Assembly: GCA_036345935.2 (NCBI GenBank)
Contig: JADWOT020001881.1
Span: forward strand, 73,627 to 137,626
Direction: 5' to 3'
DNA from: Taenia hydatigena
Taxonomy: Eukaryota > Platyhelminthes > Cestoda > Cyclophyllidea > Taeniidae
DNA: 64,000 bases
Shown here: positions 34,190 through 45,852 of the stretch, one piece after another
Layout of the letters: each line of letters begins with the position of its first letter
Position numbering within the stretch: position 1 is the stretch's first letter
Made by a program: the position numbers and the translations under genes
The notes under the pieces: generated by a model
Told to the model about the DNA's origin: nothing
Seen by the model: the letters and a program-made list of their open reading frames with translations, nothing else
Databases searched by the model: none

Positions 34190-34920
34190 CGAGAACGCCT
34201 CTCACCTCTGGTTCCCTCACACAACTCTCCTTATCCTCCTCCTACCTCATCGTCTGCCAGCGCTCTCCTCGTAGTCGATTTGATTAACTAGAAGGACAAG
34301 TTAGTTGGCGAGGATGAGGAGAACGCGCCTTCACATCCACACACACGTTCCTGCTTGTATTCGTTGGACGCCGATTAAGGCCACTCTCCAAATGGACAAA
34401 AGTGAAAGTGGACAATGCTGCCCACACAAACTTGGGCAAACGAACGGACAGACGAAATACATTGCAGGAACAAAGCAGGCTGTCTGGAGCAAAAGCGAAC
34501 AATTTTACTCGATATTGTGAAAAGTCAGATTGAGGGGTTCTTTGCAGAGGAAAAAAGGATTGAGAAGTGAGATAGGCAGGAAGGAATTCGACTAGCTTGC
34601 GACTTAGCTCTCGAATAGGTAAGTGAAGGAGAAGTAAAAGTGGGAGACGGAAATTAGGCGAAGTGGAGTGGGACAAACTAAAGTGACAGAACGAAAAATG
34701 GGAATAAAGAGTCGATGGTAATCCAAGCAAAGCTATGCTAAAACAGCATTCGGTTCCATGTAAAGCTTGAGTAGGTCAGATCCAGTCTAATCTGTGCTAA
34801 TTTGATCTGGATTACGAATCTGTGCATTATTTAATCATGTCAAAATCGAGATTGCGACTAGTGAAGGGATAAAAGGGAGCCTACAAAGAGGGTGCCGGCA
34901 GACGATGAGGTAGAAGGAAG
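34190..34920 (+). repeat. Dispersed repeat bounded by an inverted motif
   Basis: CTCATCGTCTGCCAGCG at about 34246 and GGTGCCGGCAGACGATGAGG at 34892-34911 are imperfect inverted copies about 650 bases apart. The first 330 bases match 4080-4380 on the opposite strand. One end recurs at about 56180. This could be a fold-back or MITE-like element; target-site duplications were not established. A 148-codon minus frame (34730 to 34284) is rich in Ser, Leu and Pro and has no recognisable domain. Confidence 0.4.
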
Positions 34921-35770
34921 AGGTGAGAGAAGAGTAGAGGACACAGAGGTGCGTGACGTTCACATAGGTGGGCGTACTGACTTCCTCTTTCGGATATTTT
35001 GGCATAATGCAAGACTCAATGCGTTTAAGCTTGTAGACCGTAGCGGGCGACGAAGGAGACACTCATCGAAGATGTGTTGGAGTGTGACATGAGAAATGGG
35101 ACGTAGATAAGAGAGCTCCTCTCCATCTATTTCAAAGACGTCATCGGACCCACTTCTAGTCTGCGTACCTCGATCCCTAATGTCTGCAAGAAAGAAAGAG
35201 ATGACCACTTGACATAGATTTACGTCAAGTTGATTGGGCGGGCGAAATTTAAGTGTTGCAGAGGGCTTAAATGGTAACGCTTAGGGTGCCTTGCTCAAGC
35301 CTGTCATAATCTAGCCTCGGTTGCCTACCTTGTCTATTCTGATCCAATCTAAATTAGTCACGCCTGGTCAAACGTGGACTTGCGTACCATTTTGCAGTGC
35401 TTTTGCAGTAGGACATGAATGATAGGCAAGTTAATTTGCACCAGCAGGCCTCCTGAAGTATATTTACGAGCATATTTGAGAGTATGTTTGAGACATGAAA
35501 AGCAAGTATGCAGAGTAGAATGTTGATATAAGAAATCGGCATATCACCTCCAAAGAACGGTATTGATTAAACAAAAGGACTTTTCTGGTGCGTGCCTTAA
35601 TTCTGTACCTGGACGAATGCTACTTTTCATTTCAAATGGCAATATTGGTCTATGCGCTTCTTCGGTAGGAGTGAAGCAACAGAAATGCTTAGCCGAAAGA
35701 GTCAAGGGGTAGGTGAGAAGTCGTGGATATGGAGCTGCAGTGCAGTGTTCTTCACTTCTTTCCTACCCTC
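34730..35770 (+). repeat. Dispersed repeat family X, copy 2
   Basis: Similar in order and direction to 22620-23820, sharing the AGCTATGCTAAAA block, the GAGAGCTCCT-type block and the TGTCTGCAAGAAAGAAAG block. The terminal box, GAGCTGCAGTGCAGTG, is also shared. Minus frame 35208-34960 (IRDRGTQTRSGSDD...) resembles a plus frame in the inverted copy at 55764-56084. No complete protein is recognisable. Confidence 0.5.
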
Positions 35771-36788
35771 TTCCATCCTTTCCCACACAGATTCACTTGC
35801 CCACTCATCTAACCATGTGACTGTGATTTATAAAACAATCAGCTTAGTAAGAAGAGCCTAATTTTTTCGAATCGCACAATAGAAGAGGCGCCAATATTAA
35901 AGCGGTTACGCAAATGAAGTGGAGAAAGAGATTGAGACACGGATGGATCGTCAATAAGAGGAGGAAGCAAGAGCAGGCGTGGAGTGAATTATCAGCCTAA
36001 TGCTATTAATAAGAAGGGAAGACAAGTGTTTGACAAACATGAAGTATTTTCCTCCTCCGTAAAGCGAGCTATGCTTTTTGGAAAATGCATTGCTTAACTC
36101 AACCTATTTAAATTTGCTTTCTTTATCTCATATTTACACACATTTGCATTATCAATCTTTAAGTTTAAACTGCTTTATCTTTGTTCTAAGTGCACAAGCT
36201 TTTCCTTACTTTTTCATTTTCCTTTATTACCGTGCTTTCTTAGCTCTTTTTGCCGATATAGACAACTTGCATTTTAAGCGCACCGGCGATGCCTGATTTT
36301 ATAGCAAGACCTGCTGCAAGGATTTACAAAAGTAAGCAGCCGATACTCATAAGTGGGCATATCGAGATCAAAACAGACAAATCAAAGAGCATCCCTAGAC
36401 CTGTATTGTCCCAGCTTTCCTTGCCACCATAGACACCCTTCACCTCGACCACACCTACGGTTCCGATTTTATAACGGAAACTGTTGCAATCTCTCAAAAA
36501 AGGTAACGAGGCGCCGATTTCAAAGTCTAAGGAATTTTGCATTAATATAAGTAAAAACAACTTGAGCTCTATACTTTTGCTAGTCCCGAATTCGTTGCCG
36601 AAATTGGACTACTATGCTACGTCAAACAATTGCAGAAGAGAGCCTACCACCAAGTCTTAATATTGAACAAGTCTGGATCAAAATTGCATAGGTTTGTGCT
36701 ATCACTACTTCCCTTGCCAAAACGGACTCCCCACATATCGAACACGCCAAAAAAGCCAGATATATGAACAAGAACTGCTACAAGCAAG

Positions 36789-36795
36789 TATAAAA
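36789..36795 (+). promoter_or_regulatory. TATA box ahead of RNase H-like frame
   Basis: TATAAAA in AAGTATAAAAGGAAGCC, about 70 bases upstream of the RNase H-like frame at 36858. Confidence 0.35.
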
Positions 36796-36857
36796 GGAAG
36801 CCGAATGGTGAGTTTCATTTCTGGCCGATTTTGGATTAAAGAGGGGAGCAAAGAGTT

Positions 36858-37049
36858 TTGCTCTATACCCTTGTTGAAAGCGTTTACAGAGCGAAACATG
36901 CATATGACCATCAAATTCAACCAATTGTGATCACTGAGAGTGCGCATTCGTTCGATGTCAACTATCTGTGTCATCCCAGGCGCTCTAATCATCGGCCAAA
37001 CCTTACTCTCTTACAAGTTGATAAAGGAACTGCCGCATACAATTACTGA
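36858..37049 (+). pseudogene. RNase H-like fragment with TES strand 4
   Basis: This 63-codon frame reads TLVESVYRAKHAYDHQ, like helix A with the catalytic Glu, followed by QPIVITESAHSFDVNYL on strand 4/helix B, with Asp replaced by Glu. Part is mirrored in the inverted copy at 54200-54397. The frame starts after a TATA box, but strand 1 would have to be elsewhere. Confidence 0.35.
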
Positions 37050-37125
37050 ATAGAATAGGCTGCTAGAATAAAATTTTGGTCGGCTCTGCAGCTAAATAGA
37101 CCTAAATTGGCACGACTTCATTTTC

Positions 37126-37401
37126 TTGCGTTACTTTAACTTTCTGTGTCAAAAGAGGCTGCTTGAACATCGGCCAGGTTCAAATTTTAATGCTCAACAC
37201 GGAAAATACCACAGCTACCAGCGATGGAAGGAAGAGTCACGTACAAAATTAAATAACTTCGATGAAATGTCAGGAAATCAGATCACAGGTATGTACTTGT
37301 GCTGTCCAAGTTTTCGTATTAAAATCATTTGTACTGCATTGTGTTCATTCCTAGGCATCAAACGTCCTACAATTGAAATGCATTCACTGGAACGCAAGTA
37401 G
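37126..37401 (+). pseudogene. RNase H-like fragment
   Basis: This 91-codon frame contains LNNFDEMSGNQITGMYLCC, a possible helix A with Glu, and FRIKIICTALCSFLGIKR, which fits strand 4/helix B with the Thr kept and Asp lost. The N-terminal half is unassigned. Confidence 0.25.
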
Positions 37402-37420
37402 CCCAACACACAGTCTAATC

Positions 37421-37645
37421 CTAACCAAATTTAGATTTAATGAACAAGATACGGCGCGTCCTTATTTTCTTTAATGCACACTCTCGGTCCAGCTGCATGA
37501 CACAAAACGTTATAGTTTCAAAGGAGATCTGTGTAGCATTTGCAAAAGGGAGCCTACTACTAAGCAGGTAGGTAAGTCGGGGCCTTATTATGATCACTTT
37601 AAGACTGGAGTGAGAAATTCCAAAAGTGAGGTACACTTTGTCCAA
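37421..37645 (-). pseudogene. Weak RNase H-like fragment
   Basis: SSLKVIIIRPRLTYLLSSRL in this minus frame has the hydrophobic pattern of strand 4/helix B, with Asp lost. Nothing else supports it. Confidence 0.15.
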
Positions 37646-37914
37646 GTTGGCATTATTTCACTTGTGCAATGCCCTATTTATACATTGATCCAAGCTGCCA
37701 TTTAAAAGCCGATCCCATTCTGATCTTTCCGATGGATGTGAGCAGCTATTTGGTAATTAAAGCCTTTTCCTGCCTTGCCTTAAAGGCTTCTAGCCCGAAC
37801 ACCATAGCTATTAAATAATCCAGAATGACCAACATTTATATAGGTGCAGGTACTATAGCAATTTACTGCGCATTAATGATTAAAATCTTGGTAATAAACA
37901 GTAAAGTCTAATCA

Positions 37915-37984
37915 TCCAGTAAACAGCTATTTTAGTTAATGCATGGCAATCCAGTAAACAGCTATTTTAGTTAATGCATGGCAA
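37915..37984 (+). repeat. Perfect 35-bp tandem duplication
   Basis: The unit 37915-37949 (starting TCCAGTAAACAGC, ending CATGGCAA) is repeated exactly at 37950-37984. It is noncoding. Confidence 0.95.
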
Positions 37985-38468
37985 GTGTGGTAAGAAATCA
38001 TAAAAATCAACTTATTCTTACCTGCATTATGTGCAAAGCAATGCCAAAGGCGGGACCCTGATCTTGAATTCCTCGTTAAAGGATGCAGTACATTCTAATG
38101 AAATTCATGTTCTGTAAATCCATTTTACCGAGTAATTCCCAGCAAGTAAGATGATTCTCTGAGAAAAACGTAGCTCACTTCTGCCGAAATCATGTCATTT
38201 TAGCGCTACGATGGTCCCACCTACCAACGAGGTGGAAAGCAGTTACCGCTGATGACCTCCAAAATGATTAACGACTTAATTAACTTAAAGACTTGTTTCA
38301 CCTAACAAAATATGCGATTGGCAATCGGCATGCGTTCAAAAATTACAAAGAGCATGCGTATCCATTTTTGGTCTTAAACGATACGTGATGCATTTCAATT
38401 GACATACAGGACAAAATGATTAGGTTCTATAAACTTCATTGGATTAAAATCTGTCACTCATCATACGC

Positions 38469-38765
38469 GTGTGCCTATATTCAGTAAAATGTTTCTTTCC
38501 ACTCTGTTCTATTTCTGTTTTTGGACGACTTTTGGGAACGACATCTTTTGCTCATTCTTTTCGAATGTCAACTCTACTTTGCATTAATCTGTACCTACGA
38601 AATGATACGGCAAGTAAAAGTAATCTTAGATACACCAAAATTGCACATTTCTTGTGCATTCGAAAGTGGTTTTTTGCAAAGTGTAGGCGTTTAACAGGTC
38701 AAAGTACATTGGGGATCAATATAATATTTCCACCAACAGCAGCTCAACAAACATGGAGATCATAA
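38469..38765 (+). pseudogene. Weak RNase H-like fragment
   Basis: The 98-codon frame contains TKIAHFLCIRKWFFAKC and GINIIFPPTAAQQTW, placeable on helix A and strand 4 with both acids lost. The frame runs into the first unit of the 72-bp tandem repeat. Confidence 0.2.
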
Positions 38766-38890
38766 TATGTGTGCTAGGCACTACACCATGCAGTGTCCCT
38801 TTCGTTTGGCAACTTCTTACAAACATGGAGATCATAATATGTGTGCTAGGCACTACACCATGCAGTGCCCCTTTCGTTTGGCAACTTCTT
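38747..38890 (+). repeat. 72-bp tandem duplication
   Basis: Units 38747-38818 and 38819-38890 differ at one noted base (TGTCCC versus TGCCCC), so the duplication is recent. The unit starts ACAAACATGGAGATC. Confidence 0.95.
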
Positions 38891-39325
38891 CCTTAAAATC
38901 AACAAAGCATGCACTTCGAATCTAATAATGCCTTTTTTATTTCTTGACTATGTCTGTTTGTTCGAAAGCATGCTGCAATTCAATATTATTATGACACGGT
39001 CTTTGAGGGTCATTAATTTATTTATAGGCTGTTGTCGGAAAACAATTTCGCTATCCATACAACTTATCGTGTGAGAGAGAGAAGATTAAGGAAAACCGCC
39101 ATCATTATTTAAGGCCAGGCTCCTTTCATAACTTTACTAAGTTCTCTGAGCAAATGAGCTCTTGTTAATAAAATTAGTCTGAGGGGAATATTGTAGAAGC
39201 GTGCGGCAGGTATTTGCGCGGTAGCAACAACACAATTTGTTAGATTGGGTCAGATTCGGCTCATCAGCTACGAGAAGTCGACAAGGGGCTAAAGTAGGAG
39301 TCCTGGTATGTAGTCTGACTAACAA

Positions 39326-39781
39326 TTGCTAGCGGCTCTACTGCTTGCGAAGTCCTGTAGGTGGGTGGTGGGTCAGTACGCAACGATTTTATTGTCCGAT
39401 AGGTGGATTTTTCTTCTTTGCTACCTTCCCTCCCCGCATTGCTCACGACTAGTTGTTAAAAGAAGTGGATGTTGGTTTGGCAATAGTAAGGAGCTTGGTG
39501 CTCTCCTTCCCTTCCAAGTCACTTCTAGGAATTTGCTCACGACTCTTCAATTAAGGCGTTCTTCGCAACGTCTTCTTATGAAACAACATCACTGTCTTGT
39601 TGAATATGCGGGGAGTGCTGTTATTAACAAAATGAATGCGGACGGATGCCTCTTTTCTACTTTTTCTACTCCTTGGCCTCTTTTTGCAATCCCCCTCATC
39701 TGTGTGCAACCCCCTACCCCAGCCAATATCCGATCAAATAATTGCCTCGACGTGCAACTCCTACTGAGCGTCAAACAGTAG
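39326..39781 (+). pseudogene. RNase H-like domain, strand 1 to strand 4 in one open frame
   Basis: A 151-codon frame without interruption. ATILLSDRWIF fits strand 1 with the Asp kept (VVVYTDGC). SRLVVKRSGCWFGNSKE fits the strand 2 hairpin. LGALLPFQVTSRNLLTTLQ lies on [19 protein letters not shown], with Glu replaced by Leu. CLVEYAGSAVINKMN lies on KLVLYTDSMFTINGITN, with Leu, Val, Tyr, Ser, Ile and Asn kept and Asp replaced by Gly. The frame has no ATG at its 5' end. The C-terminal 50 residues are unassigned. Two of the three main catalytic acids are lost, so it should not cleave RNA. Confidence 0.45.
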
Positions 39782-40432
39782 CAATAATATTTCGCCTTCA
39801 AAACATCCCGGCAGTAGAGACTGCCAGCGGGTAGACACCGCATGGGATAAGGGAGTTGCGACGGCAATCGTCCTCCTTCTCCTCCATCTGAACCCTTGTT
39901 GGTGCCACACTAAAGAAGCATGCAAACTACTTTGTGACACAGTAGTTACCACTGCTAGGAATGTTTTGTTTAGAATGCACGCCGTTTGTAAATTGGACCC
40001 TTACCTTCTTGTAGTGGGGGTTGTGCTAATGGAAGTTTGAGTAGGCATGCATGCATGTATACATTTTCATCCCACTCATCTTGAATATAGGAGAGGATGA
40101 AATAACCCAGAATAGGAAGCAGTGCCTCTTTGACGACGTGGAAAGGGGTGGAGGCTCACGTGGTGACGCAGTGTGTTGAAAAGGTAGCACTACCGCATCT
40201 GCTATGATGGTGAAGGAAGAGGATATCGCAACTCGCACACCACACTACGCCTAAAATGGTGTTTTCTAAAGGATGAGGCCACCAAGGAAACGATGCGGAT
40301 ACTAATTCCTGCTGACAGAAAGCATACCTACTCATCCCCCTCTTCTTCCTTTTCTTTCTATTCCTTTTTTTCTTCTTCTAGTGTAGTTTACATTCACTTG
40401 GTTTAGTAGCAGTTTCCAACACCCCTAGCTAG

Positions 40433-40639
40433 ATGCGCCAACATTTAGAAACGCCGTACTTTACAAGGGGCATAGTCCGATTTAAGTCTTCTATATGCAC
40501 GCAAGTAACGCAACATCCTAAGGTATACACATACACGCAATTTAAGAGAGACGAGGCTATAATCCTAGCTCCCCTCAACCTCAAATACTTTTCAAACTTC
40601 ACCGCACAAGTAACGACTTCGCGATGGCAATGGCTGTAG
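40433..40639 (+). pseudogene. RNase H-like fragment with helix A Glu
   Basis: This frame has VYTYTQFKRDEAIILAPLNL, resembling the strand 3/helix A block with Glu kept, then NFTAQVTTSRWQWL as a strand 4 with Asp lost. An earlier segment, IVRFKSSICTQ, could be strand 1. It is short and uncertain. Confidence 0.25.
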
Positions 40640-40910
40640 CGACCTGAGGCTCCCTCAAAGGCAAAAGAAGGCAGAATACTAGGGTAGAATGCGTATATAT
40701 ATTTAACAAGCGGAGGGAAATAAGCTGCTGATATGGGCCGGAGGCCAGCTTACGCAGCTAGGGCAATATGGCCACCTTTATGACCCTGACCAGGAACGGT
40801 AGTTCAAACAACCAAAGTGCTACAATGGCACTCGAAACCAAACCAAATAACGTGCTGTGATACCTGGCCAGAGTGATTAGTAAAATTGATCTAAGTATTG
40901 TATTACCCAT

Positions 40911-41559
40911 GTGTACGATTTTGACTTACCAAGGCAGAATGTTTGTAGACTTTTTGTTCAATTAACGCATCTATTGCCTCTTTTGGATATTGTCTGCACA
41001 TTTGAGGAGGAGAACTGGAACCCAGTCCAGCAGGGGTCCACCATAAATTTACTTGCCTTCTGCAATATTTTAACACCCTTCTCAGTGCTCACCAGTGCGT
41101 TACTTGGCTTTTCAACTGACCTCTAAAACCCAATTTGAGAACTTTATTATTGCGTCATTATGTGCGGTAGACTTCAAAGACATGTTTTCGATGCAATTCT
41201 TGTCTAGATCCACGCTTACACCTTTTAGAAATGAGTAGAGATATTTCTCTTTAATGCTTTTCGTAGCTCTACATGAATGGTTTTGGGATTTTGAATTTTT
41301 GTATTCCTCATTCTCTTAAATTTGCCCTTTGGATCACATATTTTCCTACTTCGCTTCAATCTTACTATTATGTGATGAACTAACCCAATTCTTTAGTGCA
41401 TTTGACACCGCATATTTATTACGTATTACTAGTGTGCCCTTATTTGTCACAGGTTATACATACAACTTTATTTTTCCATTTTTAAATTCATCCTTTAAGG
41501 TCGTTGGTCATCTGGCGGCGTTGCAAAGGCCATGCCGATCGTTTGCCTGCGTACCATGA
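40911..41559 (+). pseudogene. RNase H-like C-terminal half, two frames
   Basis: Frame 40911-41126 has RLFVQLTHLLPLLDIVCTF on strand 4/helix B, then NWNPVQQGSTINLLAFCNIL on the protrusion/helix D block [20 protein letters not shown], keeping Trp, Ile-Asn and Phe. Frame 41329-41559 ends with FKVVGHLAALQRPCRS, which could be strand 5 and the GH loop (WMHVPGHSGFIGNEEAD). Order and direction are right for one gene with an intron of about 200 nt, but no splice pair was fixed. Confidence 0.32.
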
Positions 41560-42109
41560 CTTAAGTCTGCTGGACATTGTAAGTTGCGGTTAAAAGTTAT
41601 GTAAAAGCCGCCAAGAAATTAAAGCTGCACTAAATCACAAACAAAAGTACGTTGTGCTAGGCCTTATAAATCCACTTGGAAACAAACACCAAGCCTGATG
41701 ATCCTCAAAACAAACGCCTAATCCCTGTTCAAATTGCAAAACTAATAGCCAAGGACTTTTGCGATCTTATTTTAACGTGTTTTAAATCCAGAGTTTGCTG
41801 CTAGTTTTGTCACTTACGTTTGCCGAGAAATTTATTTTGATTGCATTACTACTTTGTAAATCTATCACTCAAAACAAAAGCTAGGAGTTTTAAATAGTTT
41901 TTTGCTTGCGTAAATGCATATAAATCAGATGTTGATTTGTTTTATCGAACAGCATTAAAATGGTCAACTGGATTTGTGCGCGAAGTACGCGAGCAGTGTT
42001 TCTATTGGTGGTCATTATTTTCGGTTAATGGGAGTTATTTGGCTCGAACAAGTTGGAAGGCGGTAAGTATTTGGCATTTTTACTGCTTTTATTTTGTTAT
42101 GTGTTATTA

Positions 42110-43320
42110 GGTCCTTTTCGTGTCGATTGGCTTCATTTGTACGCCTACTTGCTAGAGTAAGCTCGAATGCTTCATAATGGGAATGTTAAGACGTTTTTGT
42201 TTTCCAGCTGCAAGTTCCACCCACGTCCATTATTCGCCGTGCAATGCTTTAAGTAACAAACAACATTGTTTTGGCAATTTGTCAACCTGTTTGCTTTTAA
42301 TGACTGTGGATTTTGATTAATGAGTCGTAATTTTGTTGAGGAGTGTTTTAACTTTGCTAAGTGCTTGGCGCATGCTCATTGTTTTCGCTAGAAAGTATTC
42401 ATTATATGCCTTATTGTCCATAACTTTGAACCGTGCATTTGTTAGGTCGGATATTGACGTTGCGGTCAAATATTTATGCTTTGCGAAAACTGGAGGCATT
42501 ATGAGGGTGCAATGGATACGAATCTCGACTCAGTTATCGCTTCCCAAGTAAGCGATAGCTTCCTCAGGTAAGATTGAATGGCAAGTACTGTTGCCGTCTT
42601 TCATACGCAGCAATGGATTCGGTCTGCGTCCTTATTTTGGGTGGAAACATGCTTGCATCATTTATTCGTAGAACCTTCCACATTTTTGTGTGGTACAAGA
42701 TAGGTTAGTTTTAGTTTCTTGGATGCCACCACGTCCTCTGAATGCTGATTGGCTTCCTTTACACGCCTACGTGTTGGTGTAAACACAAGGGTCACGTAAT
42801 GTGACTGTTGGGACGTTTTTTCCAACTGCAGTGCCTACTCACGTCCACTTTTTTTCTTTGCACTACTGTAATCGAGAATTTGGGATTGTTATGGCAGTTT
42901 GTAATCAGTTCGTTTTTTAATGACGGCGGATTTGGCTTAATGAGACAATTTTGTTGAGAAGTGTTTCAGCTTCACTGAGTACTTGGTACCTATTCATTAT
43001 TTTCTTGCTAACAGGCATTCATTATACCTAAATACCTTTCAATCCATTCCCTTTATCCGCTTACATACTAGATAGACGTTGAAGAGGTAGATACAAATCC
43101 TGTCAAGACTTCTTTTTTGCCAAGAAGAGCGACATTATCCGTCAGCAATGAGTGCGGCTCCCGCCTTCGCTATCACTTCACACGTTCCTCGGGTAAGATT
43201 GGATTGCTGTAAGCGAGCTTTTGCCGTCAATTTTGTATAGCTGTGGATTCGATTTGCGTTCTCATTTAGGATAGAAGCAAGCTTTTATAATTAATCTGTA
43301 GATCCTTTTACCTTTCATGT
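42110..43320 (+). repeat. Diverged tandem duplication inside copy B
   Basis: Units of about 620 bases, 42110-42730 and 42740-43320, both match the single segment 12020-12640 of copy A. Shared landmarks are ATTGGCTTC...ACACGCCTAC, TTAATGAC, TTTTGTTGAG and ATTCATTAT in order. The second unit is more diverged. Confidence 0.65.
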
Positions 43321-45214
43321 GAGGTAAAAGGTGCGCTATTTTCATTACTATGTTATTTGTGTTGGCGGATCACATACAAATATGGAGGGCATAAGACACT
43401 TGGGAACTTCACTGCTCATTGACTTGGAGACCAGGTTTATTCTTGTGCTAATGTGATCTTTGCGAAACGTGTTGTGTAGGGGGCGTCGGTGATGGTTTAA
43501 TGGTGGGCTCAGCTTTGACGGCATGAGTTGGTGTCTGGGCGAGGTGGGCGCAGCAGAAGCGGAGGAAGGAGTGACTAGTGTAAAGTATTTGCATCACTAC
43601 GCAGATTGTACTTTGCAGCAGTCTTAAATGTTTGCTTGTTAAGGTGTTTTCTCCTATCATTAGTTATGTTCGGAGACGTCAGCTTTGCAGCGTAATAGAC
43701 ATTTACACATCGGCTCCTCCATTGTTTGCTTTTTTTCCTTTTCGAATGCTACAAAATTACTGTGGTGAGGTAACATTTAATGAGTCTGTGGAATGGTAGG
43801 CAGTACGAGCTTGTGAAGTCATTGGCGGAGGCGTCCTCGTCTCGGCTGTGCGATGTGGATGTCGGCATGGACGATATCGGTGTGTGTTGGATGGCATAGC
43901 GGTAGGTGTGAGAAGGGTGAGAAGGTCGTGGGCGCATGCTCAATGGTCTAAATAGAGTGTAACACTAATGGGCTGGGTGCGGAGGGGCAGGCTTATTTTC
44001 CACGTCGATGAGTTGCGCTGGTGATTGTTTTAACAACGAAAAGATGGAGGGCGAGAAGGAGAGGTGTTCCAGAGCTTTTTTACAAACGTACCGTAGGTGA
44101 TCTTCTTTTCGTGAATTTTGGTATGTGTGTGCATTTCTTATTGTCTACTAATTGTTTCGTTGCACGTAACTCTACGCGTATTGATATTTTCAAGGTCGTC
44201 TAGGGCTCGTTTTTAGTTCCGTAAACGTGTGTGTATGTGTATGTGTGTATAGGGATCCCTTTTTTTGTTAATGAGGTTCTAGGGAGAAAATTTGACGTGT
44301 TTTGGTTGGTTGTTAGATGGCAACGCTTTTTCGCGTTCGTTCTATGTGCTGAACAGTGGAGTAGAGGAGATTGATTGAAGTAGGTAGGTAGGGTGTTATT
44401 TGAATAAGGGGGGAGTGATGTTCTGTTGGTGAATGAGGCCTCACTTGGTGGGAGGGAAGCCGAGGAGGAGAACTTACCAAGCACTTGGCTTTACATGGTA
44501 GCAGAGCGGTTGCGGGTCTAAAGTACGGCGAATGGGAATTTTCACTTCCTCTGGCGCATTATTATGTGGTAGGCATGGGAACTTGAGTGAGTGGCACTAG
44601 GCGTCAGTTTTGTATGCAAGACTTGTGAGTGCAGTATTTATGTGCCGTAGTAGTCGGCCTCTGACCAACACCGGCTGCCTCGCCACCGTCTCTGCCATTG
44701 TTCGCAATGCTGACTACGTGACGCTTCTCAACGTCGTCGTCGTCAATCACGGACTCATCAAGCTGCCTGCCAACAATAAACACATCGTTGTCGACGGTGA
44801 CAATAATTGCAAGGGGAAATCGTGGACGTAGAAGCCGATCCATGGGAAGCCATTGGGACTACACCAGGGTCCTTTGAACCCATTGTTGTCGACAGCGACA
44901 ACTAGGGTGTCAAAGCTATTATTAGAGAAGCAGTAAATGCGATTGGCAGTTCCCTGGCTTCTTTTCCTCCTCCTCAGTGTGGACTATCCCTTCACGCGGG
45001 GCATAAGCAGGCAGGCAGCGGTGCGGCTGTGGGCTTGGAGGAGGGCCCAACATCATGGAAGACTGGATGGGGCGTGTGTGGTTGCCAGGCGGGCGGGCGA
45101 GCGGTAACTTGGTAAGCACTCTTCCATTGGGCAATGTATGTCGTGCATGTTGAGCGAGATCTTATCATAGGCTTGCACCACTTTTGCTTGTTCCTCGTTC
45201 TTTTTTACTCTAAG

Positions 45215-45269
45215 GTAGCAGTCAGGTTTTGCGACCTTTAACAGTAAAGACAACAACGAAATGGTGTGA
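45215..45269 (+). pseudogene. Possible dead start of the Trp-rich gene
   Basis: GACAACAACGAAATGGTGTG around the ATG at 45261 resembles GACAAAGAAATGGTGTG of the Trp-rich gene, and the preceding 45 bases share short words with its leader. The third codon is a stop and no TATA box is present. The similarity is short and could be chance. Confidence 0.18.
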
Positions 45270-45492
45270 AGTGAGGCCAATGTGAGGCTATGTTATTATG
45301 CGCCTTCAGACCATGCATTGGTTTTTCACGACGTCCACATTTGTGGGCTTTGGGTGGGGTGACTTATTGCTAAAGTGCGGTTGGTAATTTGCAGGGGAAG
45401 GCGGAGGAGGAACCAAAGATGCCCTACGATTTAATGCTTACTTCTGCTCATTAAACATTTACAGTTAATGCCGTGTGGAAACGTTCTAACAC

Positions 45493-45852
45493 TTATTGGT
45501 TGTTTTGTCCACATCGCACTGCTAGGTTTATAGCCATTAATCGCTTAACATTGCACCTGTGACTCTGCAAAGGTGCACCACTGACCAGATGCGAAAATGA
45601 AGTTTGAACTTTAATGACTGGAAGAAAGGCATTCAATACGGCCAGTAAGGCAGGATTTGTGCAATGATTTTTTTGAAATGAAACTTTGAGAGACGAAGAG
45701 GCAGCCATCGCACACCTAGTGATGGAAGTTTTGTCGAAATCCCCCAGAGGAGAAAGGGGAGATAGTGACCCGAGCAACCCAAGTTCGCAATAAAGTCCGT
45801 TAGCCGTGACCCATCTGTCCAAAGGATTTTGAGGCAGAAGACGAGGAGACAA
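45493..45852 (-). pseudogene. RNase H-like frame in the copy B insertion
   Basis: This 119-codon frame contains LKVSFQKNHCTNPALLAVLN, resembling the strand 3/helix A block TTNNRMELMAAIVAL with the Glu lost. VIKVQTSFSHLVSGAP follows, aligning with strand 4/helix B (VILSTDSQYVRQGI), keeping Ser and Val with Asp replaced by Phe. Earlier residues could cover strands 1 and 2 but are not clear. It lies wholly inside DNA absent from copy A, which suggests that RNase H-like sequences have been inserted here. Confidence 0.4.

Larger units (their letters stand above)
36050..37060 (+). repeat. Repeat paired with 54200-55010 (opposite strand)
   Basis: The translated segment YYRAFLALFADIDNLHF at about 36226-36276 matches YYRTLLALLADIDNLHF from the minus strand at about 54800-54860. 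Further on, PRRSNHRPN matches ARRSHHRQN. The two copies are therefore inverted relative to each other. A shorter relative appears at about 62690-62950. Sequence is too diverged to tell whether it was coding. Confidence 0.5.

Noticed and set aside
34284..34730. 148-codon minus frame as a gene
   Set aside because: It lies in a dispersed repeat, the related segment at 4080-4380 does not preserve it, and it has no recognisable domain.
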